A stretch of DNA of 64,000 bases from CBDDKS01 sp965230335. Its GTDB lineage: Bacteria > Pseudomonadota > Gammaproteobacteria > Enterobacterales > Kangiellaceae. The translations under genes were made by a program, and so were the position numbers. Location: positions 2,914,001 to 2,978,000 of the forward strand of contig CBDDKS010000006.1 of NCBI GenBank assembly GCA_965230335.1, given 5' to 3'. This document shows positions 36,388 to 45,183 of the stretch, in pieces (within the stretch, counting starts at the first letter, position 1; every line of letters starts with the position of its first letter). The notes under the pieces are model-generated. The model was not told where the DNA came from. It did not search any database and was given only the letters and a program-made list of their open reading frames with translations.

Positions 36388-38319
36388 ATGGATATTCAAA
36401 CATCCAGTAAAAACTTAGTGGCGGAACTTTTTTCGACCGAAGGTCCTTTTTCTCATGTTATTTCCGGTTTTCGGGAACGTGAACCACAAAAAGAGATGGC
36501 TGTTGCGGTGAATGAAGCAATGTCAAAACAGGAAGTCTTATTGGTTGAGGCAGGAACGGGAACCGGTAAAACATTTGCTTATCTGGTGCCAGCTTTTCTG
36601 CAATCAGAAAAAGTGATTGTATCTACCGGTACTTTGAATTTGCAGGATCAACTGGTTTTTAAAGATTTACCCGTTGTTGCCAAAGCGCTCAAGCGCTTCC
36701 CCAAAATTGCTTTATTAAAAGGCAGACAAAATTATTTATGTCTTTATCGAATGGAGTTGACACTATCAACGGGACAATTTACTCACAAAGGCACTGCCGA
36801 ACGTTTGGTTCAAGTGCATCATTGGCAAAAAACAACGAAAGATGGAGACTTAAGTAAAGTGGATTTTTTGTCAATGGATGATGAAGTCATACCTTTTATT
36901 ACCAGTAATGCAGACAATTGTTTGGGTAGTGATTGTACTTTTTTTGATGACTGTTATATTGCTAAAGCAAGACGTTCAGCGATGTCCGCTGATATTTTAG
37001 TCGTGAATCATCATCTATTAATGGCAGATTTAGCTTTGAAAGAAGATGGTTTTGGTGAGTTACTTCCTAGAGCTGGGCATTATATTATCGATGAAGCCCA
37101 TCAACTTCCAGATGTTGCGACTACATTTTTTGGACATCAGTTAAGTAGTCGGCAAATTCGACGTTTAGTTCAGGATATAGAGTTGGTCTATCAAAGTGAT
37201 GCAAAGGATTGTCGTGATCTAATGGTGCTTGCACAAAATGTTGCTGGATCGGCTGCAGAATTTAGAGAGGCGTTAGTTGAAATAAGTGGACGGCAGTTTT
37301 GGCACAAAAGTTATTCCAAAGAAATAGTATCTGAAGCTTTTTCTTCTTTATCTGACAATATTCATAGTCTTGAAACCTGTTTAGAACCATTGATAGTCAA
37401 AAGTCGAGAATTAGAGCAATTGTATGAGCGTTGTCAGCAATTAAATAAAGTCAGCAGTTTATTTACCACCCATGATAAACAACATGTACAATGGTTAGAA
37501 TGTTTTAAAAAAGGTTTTTCATTACATACAACACCTTTAAATATTGCAGAACCTTTTCAGGAAGCCATTGCGCCACTCAAAACATCAAGTTGGACTTTGA
37601 CGTCGGCAACATTAGCTGTCGATAACCGTTTTGAACATTTCCAACAACAATTAGGATGGCATCAGAGTCAACGTCTTATTTTGAATTCACCTTTTCATTA
37701 TAAAGAACAAGCGTTACTTTACTTGCCGAGAAACCTTCCTAATCCAAACGCAGATAATTATACTCAAAACCTTGTAGAAAAAGTATTGTCATTACTATAC
37801 GCTTCTGAAGGAAGGGCATTTCTGTTATTTACCAGTTATAAAGCATTGAACGAAGCCGCTGATTTATTAGCGCCTCATACAAGTTTTGAATATTTTGTTC
37901 AAGGCAGCGCGAGCAAAACCGTATTGCTGGATGCTTTCCGTCAATCAAAACAAGGTGTTTTATTAGGTACTATGAGTTTTTGGGAGGGTGTTGATGTAGC
38001 GGGTGATGCATTGAGCCTGGTGATTATTGATAAATTACCTTTTGCATCACCTTTTGATCCTGTACATCAGGCTCGAATAGAAGCCATAAAAAAAGAAAAA
38101 CAAGATCCTTTTACTCATTATCAATTGCCCCAGGCTGTGATCACATTGAAACAGGGGGCAGGCAGGTTGATTCGTAGTTTTGATGATAAAGGTGTACTTG
38201 TGATTGCCGATCCACGACTCAGTGCCAGACAATATGGTGCTCAATTTTTAAAAAACTTACCTTGTTTTTTGCGAACAAGATATCACGATTTGGTTGAAGA
38301 GTTTTTACAGGATTTATGA
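36388..38319 (+). CDS. yoaA: YoaA/DinG-family ATP-dependent DNA helicase
   Basis: This is an XPD-like iron-sulfur superfamily 2 helicase; E. coli YoaA acts in repair of replication damage. The 643-residue product has Walker A EAGTGTGKTFAYLVP (about 52-66), four cysteines of an Fe-S cluster (one in GRQNYLCLYRM, three in DNCLGSDCTFFDDCYIA), the DEAH box IIDEAHQLPD, and C-terminal motifs GTMSFWEGVDV and QGAGRLIRS. Length and its position before tsaB match the E. coli yoaA-tsaB-slp-like order. Confidence 0.93.
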   Translation: MDIQTSSKNLVAELFSTEGPFSHVISGFREREPQKEMAVAVNEAMSKQEVLLVEAGTGTGKTFAYLVPAFLQSEKVIVSTGTLNLQDQLVFKDLPVVAKALKRFPKIALLKGRQNYLCLYRMELTLSTGQFTHKGTAERLVQVHHWQKTTKDGDLSKVDFLSMDDEVIPFITSNADNCLGSDCTFFDDCYIAKARRSAMSADILVVNHHLLMADLALKEDGFGELLPRAGHYIIDEAHQLPDVATTFFGHQLSSRQIRRLVQDIELVYQSDAKDCRDLMVLAQNVAGSAAEFREALVEISGRQFWHKSYSKEIVSEAFSSLSDNIHSLETCLEPLIVKSRELEQLYERCQQLNKVSSLFTTHDKQHVQWLECFKKGFSLHTTPLNIAEPFQEAIAPLKTSSWTLTSATLAVDNRFEHFQQQLGWHQSQRLILNSPFHYKEQALLYLPRNLPNPNADNYTQNLVEKVLSLLYASEGRAFLLFTSYKALNEAADLLAPHTSFEYFVQGSASKTVLLDAFRQSKQGVLLGTMSFWEGVDVAGDALSLVIIDKLPFASPFDPVHQARIEAIKKEKQDPFTHYQLPQAVITLKQGAGRLIRSFDDKGVLVIADPRLSARQYGAQFLKNLPCFLRTRYHDLVEEFLQDL

Positions 38320-38350
38320 TATATTTTCATAAAAAAATATTTTAAAAAAA

Positions 38351-39070
38351 ATGACTTGTATAGCCATTGAAACATCAACAGAAGCTTTTTCGGTGACTGT
38401 AAAACACAATAACCAGTGTGCATCATTTTACGATATTGCACCACGCCAGCATGCTCATTTGTTACTACCAACATTACAGCAGTTAATGCAGGATGTGTAT
38501 GCAAGCATGTCGGATATCTCTCTGATTCTTTATGGCTGTGGACCAGGAGCATTTACTGGTGTACGCATCGCTGTTTCAGCTGCACAGGGTTTGGCTTTTT
38601 CCCTAGGCTGTCAAACATTGGGTGTATCCAGTCTGATGAATCTTGCTGTACAGGGTTTTAAAAAATCTTCTGCAGACATTGCTTTTTGTGCAATAGATGC
38701 CAGGATGGGTGAGGTCTATTTTGCAATATATGAAAAGGTGACTTTGAATGATGGTACTTGGTATTGCCGTTTAATGAATTATGAAGAGGTCGTACCACCT
38801 AAAGATATTTTTTGTGATGATGTTCCACATGGAGCATCCTGTGTAGCGATAGGCAGTGGATGGCACAGTTATCATGAAGCTTTAAGTCATAGGACAGGCA
38901 ATCATGAGTTAGAGATGATCGATGCTGTTTATCCTGATGCTGATACGCTTATAGAAATAGAAGCTATGAATCATTTATATCCACAGATACAAGAAACATT
39001 ACCAGAAAAGGCTACACCCATCTATTTACGCAATAGTGTGGCAAAGAAATCCAGAGCTCAGGTTAAATAG
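38351..39070 (+). CDS. tsaB: tRNA threonylcarbamoyladenosine biosynthesis protein TsaB
   Basis: TsaB is the partner of TsaD in making t6A at position 37 of ANN-decoding tRNAs. The 239-residue product starts TCIAIETSTEAFSVTV, has HLLLPTLQQLM, GPGAFTGVRIAVSAAQGLAF (about 62-81) and AIDARMGEVYFAIYE, all diagnostic. ATG 38351 follows yoaA after 31 bases, so the two are probably co-transcribed. Confidence 0.95.
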   Translation: MTCIAIETSTEAFSVTVKHNNQCASFYDIAPRQHAHLLLPTLQQLMQDVYASMSDISLILYGCGPGAFTGVRIAVSAAQGLAFSLGCQTLGVSSLMNLAVQGFKKSSADIAFCAIDARMGEVYFAIYEKVTLNDGTWYCRLMNYEEVVPPKDIFCDDVPHGASCVAIGSGWHSYHEALSHRTGNHELEMIDAVYPDADTLIEIEAMNHLYPQIQETLPEKATPIYLRNSVAKKSRAQVK

Positions 39071-39171
39071 AAATCTCAATTTAATATTTGATTTGCAAAG
39101 GTTTATTGTTATTTAGTAAACTTAAAGAGTTAACGATTAAAAAATGAATAAAACGTTAGTGAGTTAGGTCA

Positions 39172-39471
39172 TTGATTCAGTCTATCCATCAAAATAGCGT
39201 TCCATTAATAACGAAACAGGTTCATCGGGAGACCCTTCAGCCCAAAGAACCTGAGAAAGTGGATGTGCTTCATAGGGAGCGTTCTAACTCTGTTCAAGGG
39301 ACTTACTCAAAATATACCCATAAAACCGACTATTCAGAGAATCATTTACGCAGAGATGATAATAGTGATCTGCGTTTTTCTGCTCAAAAAGCCATTTCTG
39401 AACTTCAAAGTATCGAACATATTGCATCACCGACAAATGTTGAGTTGTTTGGTATTGATTTTTACGCTTAG
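39172..39471 (+). CDS. Small hypothetical protein
   Basis: The 99-residue ORF begins at TTG 39172, with TAGG a few bases upstream and no ATG alternative near the start. The product is hydrophilic, rich in His, Ser and Glu, and ends with VELFGIDFYA. No domain is recognised and there is no signal peptide. It lies between tsaB and a slp-type gene, with 101 bases before and 198 after. Coding status is moderately supported by frame length and absence of competing frames. Confidence 0.5.
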   Translation: MIQSIHQNSVPLITKQVHRETLQPKEPEKVDVLHRERSNSVQGTYSKYTHKTDYSENHLRRDDNSDLRFSAQKAISELQSIEHIASPTNVELFGIDFYA

Positions 39472-39602
39472 ATTCCAGGGATTGCGTTGCTTATAACTAA
39501 TCTTTTTTAACTTTTATACTCTTTTTGTTAACAAAAGCAGAACTGGATCGTTATTGATATTGAGCATATGATAACCATTGGGTTAATTTGTTTGCATTAC
39601 TT

Positions 39603-39633
39603 TTTATGGCTGTAGATCTGCATTGGCCATAAA
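39603..39633 (+). other. Stem-loop upstream of the slp-type gene
   Basis: TTTATGGC (39603-39610) and GCCATAAA (39626-39633) are perfect inverted 8-mers separated by 15 bases, ending 36 bases before the lipoprotein start. It could be an operator or a structured leader; no T run follows, so it is not a standard terminator. Confidence 0.3.
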
Positions 39634-39669
39634 GCTTATAAAATCTTATGAAAAATCAAGGTGATAAGT

Positions 39670-40575
39670 ATGAAATATTATAATTTACATTATGTTTTGT
39701 TAGTACTTTGTTTGAGTGTTTTAGGTGGCTGCAGCCTGATGCCCAAATCACTTCAGGGTGAATATAAAAATGTCACTATTGATGAAGCCAAGCAACATAA
39801 TGCTGAACATGCTGTTCGGTGGGGAGGGGCTATCGTACGTGTTGAAAATAAGGATAATAAATCCGTCATCGAAATTGTTTCTACACCTTTAGGCTTAAGT
39901 GGGCGTCCGCAGGATCTTGAAGAATCGACAGGCCGATTTCTGGCTGTTGTTGAAGGCTTTATTGACCCTTTGATTTATAAAAAGGGTCGAGAGATTACGG
40001 TTGTTGGTTTAACGTCCGGCGTAATCGATGGCAAAATTGGTGAAATGAGTTACCCATTTGCTGTTATTTCTGTCACCAGTTACCACTTATGGAGAGAGAG
40101 ACCTTATTATCCTAATTACTATTATCATTACAGACATCATTCGTATCCATCCTATTGGCATTATGGTTTTTTCTATAGCCCATCCTATTGTTATTATCAC
40201 CCTTATTACAATAGATATTTTTACCACAACTTAGGAGAGAGGCATCATTATCATTATTCAGGGATACGTTATTCAGCCCGTTATGATAGAAAACGACTGC
40301 CTGCAAAAACATTCACTCCTGCTTTTAATCCGTTGAGAGCATCAGAAGAAACCAAAAGAATAAAGTCTGCAGCAGGGGGAGCCGCACTTAGAGGTGTCTC
40401 GACAAGAAGAAGTATAGCGCCACAAGTTTCGGGTAAAGGACGCAAATCGCTCAAAAATAAAGACTCAGGAACTTCAAGATATTTCAGAAAATCAACCAGG
40501 GGCAGTGTAAAAAGCTATCGGTCCAGTGCTAAACCAGGAGCAGGTCGTTCAGGGCGAGGTTATTCTAGAAAGTAG
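39670..40575 (+). CDS. slp: Slp-family outer-membrane lipoprotein with Tyr/His-rich and basic C-terminal extension
   Basis: The 301-residue precursor has a lipoprotein signal peptide with lipobox LGGC (Cys at about residue 22), then a Slp-type domain (VRWGGAIVRVENKDNKSVIE, GRPQDLEESTGRFLAV, GVIDGKIGEMSYPFAVI; about 30-140). Beyond the usual Slp length there is a segment unusually rich in Tyr and His (about 148-200) and a basic Ser/Arg/Gly-rich tail (about 215-301). ATG 39670 has AAGG at 39658-39661. The yoaA-tsaB-slp order is shared with E. coli (yeaY). Function of the extension is unknown. Confidence 0.85.
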   Translation: MKYYNLHYVLLVLCLSVLGGCSLMPKSLQGEYKNVTIDEAKQHNAEHAVRWGGAIVRVENKDNKSVIEIVSTPLGLSGRPQDLEESTGRFLAVVEGFIDPLIYKKGREITVVGLTSGVIDGKIGEMSYPFAVISVTSYHLWRERPYYPNYYYHYRHHSYPSYWHYGFFYSPSYCYYHPYYNRYFYHNLGERHHYHYSGIRYSARYDRKRLPAKTFTPAFNPLRASEETKRIKSAAGGAALRGVSTRRSIAPQVSGKGRKSLKNKDSGTSRYFRKSTRGSVKSYRSSAKPGAGRSGRGYSRK

Positions 40576-40595
40576 AGCATCTTTACTTTTTTATG

Positions 40596-40630
40596 AACCA
40601 GGGCGTGTTATATACATACCCTGGTTTTTT
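40596..40630 (+). terminator. Rho-independent terminator after the slp-type gene
   Basis: AACCAGGG (40596-40603) pairs perfectly with CCCTGGTT (40619-40626) across a 15-base loop, and six T residues end at 40630. It lies 21 bases after the stop and just before the convergent minus-strand gene. Confidence 0.8.
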
Positions 40631-40639
40631 AGGGGCTGT

Positions 40640-42190
40640 TTACTTTTGTGGAAATGGACCTCCAGATTTAAATGGAAATTCATTTCTAACTGGACCTTGA
40701 GAGTACATACCATTTTCACCAAAACCTAAGGATGTATTGGGTGCAGTAGCATAATTTTGCCATCCATCAGTATTTAAATTCCGGATATTGCCTGTTGTTA
40801 AATCTGCCATCCATTGAAAATAATTTTCAGATTCAGGTCGATTAGGCCCCTGATTACCTCGATAACCAAAATCAGGTTGATTGTGTAAAGCAATATCATT
40901 GCCATTGGATGCTTTTCCTCTACGACAGCATTGACGTCTTGTTGTATCGAACCAGTATTGTATTTCCAGCCCATGTATTGATTCGTGCCAAGTACCTACA
41001 CGCCAATCATGTTTATTATTTGTAAAATAATGATACTGTGAGCGAGTGATATTATCTTTGAAATACCCGCCGCCGCCATAGGCTGCTGATGGACCCCAAG
41101 AGCCCATTCCAGGATAAAAAATATGAATATTATCAAACCAGCCTGATTCTTTTTCGATATAAAGATCTAATTCTCTCTTGATATCATTTGCACGTAACCA
41201 CTCATATTTGTTATTGCGCCATATAGCGCTTTTGATAGGAAATAAATCATCAACAATAACCACTGCCATATTAAAACCGATTTCACCATGAGTATAGTTG
41301 GCTGTAAATGCTTCAAATTTGCGTATTTCATCAACATAATCATCAATGACTTTTTGTGAAAGCGAACGTTGAATTCTTGGATGGCCCCTTGCCGGGTTGG
41401 CTGAAATATCCACTGCTTTATAGATTAATACCAACCAGGTAAATGTAATTTTTGCATTTTCTAATTGTGATGGGAATAAAAAGTCAAAGTATCGGTTTTT
41501 GGTTCCTTTTATCGTAATATTAATGGTTGTTGGTGTGCCATCTTCTGTGGAGACATTAAATGTTTGATTAAATGAGTCACCGATAAAAATATTATCCATG
41601 GCAGCATTTGCAGTAAAACGCCAGTTTCCATCGGTTGATAGTACAAGTTCACCAATGGTTTCATTAATGGAAATGGGCGTAAACCTATCATCTGGATTGT
41701 CGATATCTGAGGCGTTGAGAATCCCTGTCGTTGTTAATGGAGCATTATTTTCTAGAGTTTGATGAGCATTAGAAACAATGGCTTCATCATTTGTACCATT
41801 GATGATAATCGTGATACTTGTAGAAATACCTTCTTGTGAAATTATTTCAAAGGTTTCATTGACATTATCGCCTTCATTTAAATCATCAAATGTAGAATTT
41901 GCTGTAAAGTGCCAGCTTCCATCAGAAAATAATTCCAGATGACCAATGGCTCCTGTCATTATTTTAGGTGAAAAGTGAATCGTTGGATTGCTTGTTGTTA
42001 AATCACCTGATGTGGTTAAAATGGCATCTGTTTCTGTTAAATGCTGAGTGTGACTGGCTATTCTAATGGCGTCCTGTCTATTGTTGCTACCACAACTGAT
42101 AATCAATAATAGTAGGGTTACTGTTAAAATAGAATGTCTATCTATTTTTGGTAATTTGGATATGTGTATGAAGAATTGTTTTTTTAGCAT
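40640..42190 (-). CDS. Lipoprotein with two VCBS-type repeats and a C-terminal HExxH putative metallopeptidase domain
   Basis: The 516-residue product from ATG 42190 (AGGGG eight bases upstream) has a long basic N-region and a lipobox ending IISC (Cys33), then two VCBS/cadherin-like repeats (about 70-135 and 155-225; GSWHFTANSTFDDLNEGD and NWRFTANAAMDNIFIGD). A C-terminal region of about 270 residues holds WHESIHGLEIQYW, an HExxH zinc-binding signature (His402, Glu403, His406) with a further Glu at 409. I do not recognise the C-terminal family. Zinc peptidase activity is inferred from the motif alone. The gene converges with slp. Confidence 0.75.
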   Translation of the reverse strand: MLKKQFFIHISKLPKIDRHSILTVTLLLLIISCGSNNRQDAIRIASHTQHLTETDAILTTSGDLTTSNPTIHFSPKIMTGAIGHLELFSDGSWHFTANSTFDDLNEGDNVNETFEIISQEGISTSITIIINGTNDEAIVSNAHQTLENNAPLTTTGILNASDIDNPDDRFTPISINETIGELVLSTDGNWRFTANAAMDNIFIGDSFNQTFNVSTEDGTPTTINITIKGTKNRYFDFLFPSQLENAKITFTWLVLIYKAVDISANPARGHPRIQRSLSQKVIDDYVDEIRKFEAFTANYTHGEIGFNMAVVIVDDLFPIKSAIWRNNKYEWLRANDIKRELDLYIEKESGWFDNIHIFYPGMGSWGPSAAYGGGGYFKDNITRSQYHYFTNNKHDWRVGTWHESIHGLEIQYWFDTTRRQCCRRGKASNGNDIALHNQPDFGYRGNQGPNRPESENYFQWMADLTTGNIRNLNTDGWQNYATAPNTSLGFGENGMYSQGPVRNEFPFKSGGPFPQK

Positions 42191-42370
42191 CAAAAGGACC
42201 CCTGTATGCTTTTGTATTGTATTTAACACATTTATCCAAGGTAAAAACGATTTCATATGCAAAAGGTTAACTTTTTATTAATCTTTTAACAATTCTCTAT
42301 TGGAGATTAATTCAGGAATTTTAACTTCACTTCTTTGCGCACTTGTCTTATGCTGCGGATATTACTGATT

Positions 42371-42405
42371 AGAGCCTGTTTATCTATAAAAGATAAACAG
42401 GCTTT
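42371..42405. repeat. Dispersed inverted-repeat element, short copy
   Basis: AGCCTGTTTATCT (42373-42385) and AGATAAACAGGCT (42391-42403) form a perfect 13-bp stem with a five-base loop. The same arms, longer and with a larger loop, recur at 58009-58068. It lies in the 237-base gap between a minus-strand lipoprotein gene and the mscS-type gene, so it is not where a terminator would be expected. Confidence 0.8.
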
Positions 42406-42427
42406 AAATAAAAAATAATATAAAGTC

Positions 42428-43477
42428 ATGGTTATGTTTTTCAATCGTTTATTCGAATCATTACAATCAACTCCTTTTGAAGATTTGGACTATCTGGTTA
42501 TTATTATTAACCTGGCTACGTTAATGATGTCAGGCTTATTTGTTGGATGGATTTCCAATAATCGTCCAGACGTGATTATGAAAAAGCGTCTTGTGGGCAT
42601 GATTATTATTAATGTGGGTATTTTATTGATTTATTTAATCGCAGGATTATTGTCCTTTTCTTTAGGTCAGAAATTTTCTCAGTTGGTTTTGACTTGTATC
42701 GTCGCTTATGGCGTCAATCATATTTTGCAACTTTGGATTTTGAAACGTTTTGGTACAGAGCGGGAGATTGGTGATAAAAAATTATTATCCAGTTCTTATA
42801 GCAGTAGTATGATGGGGTTGTTGGTTTTAGTTATCATTTTATCGTTAACTTTTGTTGTTGTACTTAATATCTGGGAGTTGAATAGCTGGTTACAAGCCTC
42901 TTCATTTTTAGGTGCTGCTATTCTTATTTTATATGCCAGTAAAGATTATTTATTAGGCGATATTATCAGTAGCTTGATTTTTCATTCCAATAGAAGCCTT
43001 GAAGCAGGGCATGTTATTCGGGTAAAAACATTAGATATTTTTGGTGTAATACAACGTATTTCTTTTACTCAAACGGTTATCCGTGATTTGGTAAGGGGTA
43101 TTGAAATTGTGATATCTAACTCAACATTAAGGAATGCCGTGATTGAAAACTTTTCCCGTCATAATGGTTCAGTCAAAGATTTCTTAGATTTTAATGTGGA
43201 TTACTCAGTAAACCGTGAACAAATTGAAGATGCTTTAATAGCTGTCTGGGAACAAGCAAAAGAAGAGGAATCACTCATCACCGAGTCAAAAGCGAATGTG
43301 CAGTTAATTGAACATGGTGATCATGCTTTAGTCTGGCGCTTAAACTATAGTATCAAGAGTCCTTACAAAATTTTAGTGATTCAGCACAAAATTCGTGATA
43401 TTGCATTGGTTTTATGTCGTGAAAAGGGAATCGAATTGAATACACCTTTAACGCATCAGACTAAAATTACACGATAG
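42428..43477 (+). CDS. MscS-family mechanosensitive channel
   Basis: The 349-residue product has four to five hydrophobic segments (about 18-40, 52-78, 85-105, 128-150, 155-180) and a MscS-like pore and beta domain: LILYASKDYLLGDIISSLIF, IRVKTLDIFGVIQRIS and VISNSTLRNAVIENFSRH. It probably releases solutes on osmotic downshock. ATG 42428 or ATG 42434 could start it; no clear Shine-Dalgarno sequence distinguishes them. The gene is divergent from the HExxH lipoprotein gene and follows the inverted repeat at 42371. Confidence 0.85.
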   Translation: MVMFFNRLFESLQSTPFEDLDYLVIIINLATLMMSGLFVGWISNNRPDVIMKKRLVGMIIINVGILLIYLIAGLLSFSLGQKFSQLVLTCIVAYGVNHILQLWILKRFGTEREIGDKKLLSSSYSSSMMGLLVLVIILSLTFVVVLNIWELNSWLQASSFLGAAILILYASKDYLLGDIISSLIFHSNRSLEAGHVIRVKTLDIFGVIQRISFTQTVIRDLVRGIEIVISNSTLRNAVIENFSRHNGSVKDFLDFNVDYSVNREQIEDALIAVWEQAKEEESLITESKANVQLIEHGDHALVWRLNYSIKSPYKILVIQHKIRDIALVLCREKGIELNTPLTHQTKITR

Positions 43478-43702
43478 TTTTTAATGATTTCGTAACTCTC
43501 AATAATTACTCACAACAAGTGCCCACACAGCGAACCAGCCTATTTTGGTAGTGTGATTTATTTTGTGAAAAATGCTGTCCTTTCAGGTTAAATAAAATCA
43601 TTTTTTTGCCACATTTGTTCTTTAATACACCTTTTTTGATTGTAGATAGGCCATTTTTTTTTGCTGAAATAAAGTGACTTCAAACAAATATTAAGGCAAA
43701 AA

Positions 43703-43885
43703 ATGATTTGTATTCAATCCAGTGAGATATGTTATTGTGATCCCGAAATAATAGAATATTATTTTGCACTTGTTAACCAGGATTGCGTGGTAGAAACACA
43801 GACTGATCTTGACATAAAAGATTGGGAAGACAGCACACACACATTTGCTGTGCAAACAAGCTTTTCGTTTTATCAGGATGAGTAA
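43703..43885 (+). CDS. Small hypothetical protein, 60 residues
   Basis: ATG 43703 has TAAGG six bases upstream, a good ribosome-binding site for this window. The 60-residue product is acidic with three cysteines in its first twenty-seven residues or so (MICIQSSEICYCDPEI) and many aromatic residues. No domain or signal peptide is recognised. It is isolated: 225 bases after the mscS-type gene and convergent with astA. Upstream sequence 43478-43702 is AT-rich with T runs and no other supported feature. Confidence 0.5.
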   Translation: MICIQSSEICYCDPEIIEYYFALVNQDCVVETQTDLDIKDWEDSTHTFAVQTSFSFYQDE

Positions 43886-43886
43886 A

Positions 43887-43920
43887 TAACCTGAGTTCTT
43901 CTTATCCAAAATTCAGGTTA
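43887..43920. terminator. Bidirectional terminator-like hairpin between convergent genes
   Basis: TAACCTGA (43887-43894) pairs with TCAGGTTA (43913-43920) across 18 bases, beginning just after the 60-residue ORF and ending on the astA stop codon. There is no long T run on either strand. Part of the right arm belongs to a 19-base word repeated at 61082. Confidence 0.4.
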
Positions 43921-44937
43921 ACGGCTTATCTTGGATATAATTAATTGTTGGCCTGGTGATGCATTTAAAGCATTTGCCGTTTTAGGTTCAATTGTCATAC
44001 CATGACTGTTGAGTTGAACACGCCCAATCACACAGCGAAAACTCTGCAATTCTGTTGAAGCTATGAGGTATTGGTTTTTACCTTCGACAATACCGACTTC
44101 TGCTACATCAAGATTTTTGCAGTTTTTTATGGTTTCAACATTCTCAAGTTCAACTTCAATTGTTGGGCCTGCATCAAATATATCAACGTAATTCTTATAC
44201 TCAAACCCTTCTTCTTTTAACATGCTCAATGCTGGTTGAGTATCTGGATGAACCTGTCCAATAACAGATTGTGCGCTTTTGGATAACATGGGAATGTAAA
44301 TAGGATATTTAGGCATGAGCTCTGCAATAAATTCATTGGTACCAACACCACTTCGTTGATCGGCATCGACAAAATCCATAGAAAAGAAATGTCTTCCCAG
44401 ACTTTCCCAAAAAGGTGAGTGACCTTTTTCGTCAGAATAACCTCTCATTTCGGCAATAATCGTGTTTGCAAAACGTTCTTTATGCTGATTGACGAAGAGA
44501 AATCGTGCTTTGGATAATAATCGACCTGCACCACCACCACGATGATTAGGTGATAAAAATAATGTACAAATTTCTGTTGTGCCTGTGTAATCATGTCCTA
44601 AAACCAGGGTGTCGATACTTTTATGAATACCTAATTTAGGGCTGGCATGAACCGTTTTTGTGACTTTATAGGTGTAAAAAGGCTGCTTCAAACCAACCGC
44701 AGCAGCTAAAGCTGAGGTTCCAATGATTTCTTTTGATTCAGTATCTTCCAGAACAAAAAGATAATATTCATCACCAGGATGCTGTACTTCTTTACTAAAG
44801 GATATTTCAGATAACCTTATTTTTTCTGCAATACGTTCGTTATCTTTAGGCAAAGTCGTTAAACCTGAACCTGATTGTTTGGCCAAAGCAACGATGGCAT
44901 CTTGATCATTTGTGACAACCGGTCGTATAACAAGCAT
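43918..44937 (-). CDS. astA: Arginine N-succinyltransferase
   Basis: AstA transfers succinyl from succinyl-CoA to arginine, the first step of the ammonia-producing arginine succinyltransferase pathway. The 339-residue product starts MLVIRPVVTNDQDAIVALA, has GSGLTTLP, TEICTLFLSPNHRGGGAGRL, IIAEMRGYSDEKGHSPFWES and FMSKYP-like motif LMPKYPIYIP, typical of the family. ATG 44937 has GAGGAAAG just upstream; the TTG at 44952 is less likely. astB, astD and astE are not nearby. The 246-base gap to the divergent aminotransferase has an inverted TAAGTGT/ACACTTA pair (45012, 45041). Confidence 0.93.
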   Translation of the reverse strand: MLVIRPVVTNDQDAIVALAKQSGSGLTTLPKDNERIAEKIRLSEISFSKEVQHPGDEYYLFVLEDTESKEIIGTSALAAAVGLKQPFYTYKVTKTVHASPKLGIHKSIDTLVLGHDYTGTTEICTLFLSPNHRGGGAGRLLSKARFLFVNQHKERFANTIIAEMRGYSDEKGHSPFWESLGRHFFSMDFVDADQRSGVGTNEFIAELMPKYPIYIPMLSKSAQSVIGQVHPDTQPALSMLKEEGFEYKNYVDIFDAGPTIEVELENVETIKNCKNLDVAEVGIVEGKNQYLIASTELQSFRCVIGRVQLNSHGMTIEPKTANALNASPGQQLIISKISR

Positions 44938-45183
44938 GGTGACTTTCCTCAAAAACAGACTATGAATTGATAAATATTGATAATGACAAATGTAAACATA
45001 AATGAATATACTAAGTGTGATATTTCTCTAAAGAGGCCTTACACTTATTTAAATCAAGGGGTAGAATACTTCTTTTGACTAAAACGATAGGCATTAGGGG
45101 CGTTATTTTAAGATCTTGTTAAGGTGACAATCAAGAGCAACGCAACCTAATGGTTAAAACACATACATTCAGGACATTGAGAG

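Noticed and set aside
44953..45183. ArgR-type (ARG box) operator between astA and the aminotransferase gene
   Set aside because: Only half sites such as TGAATA were visible; the second half does not fit the consensus.
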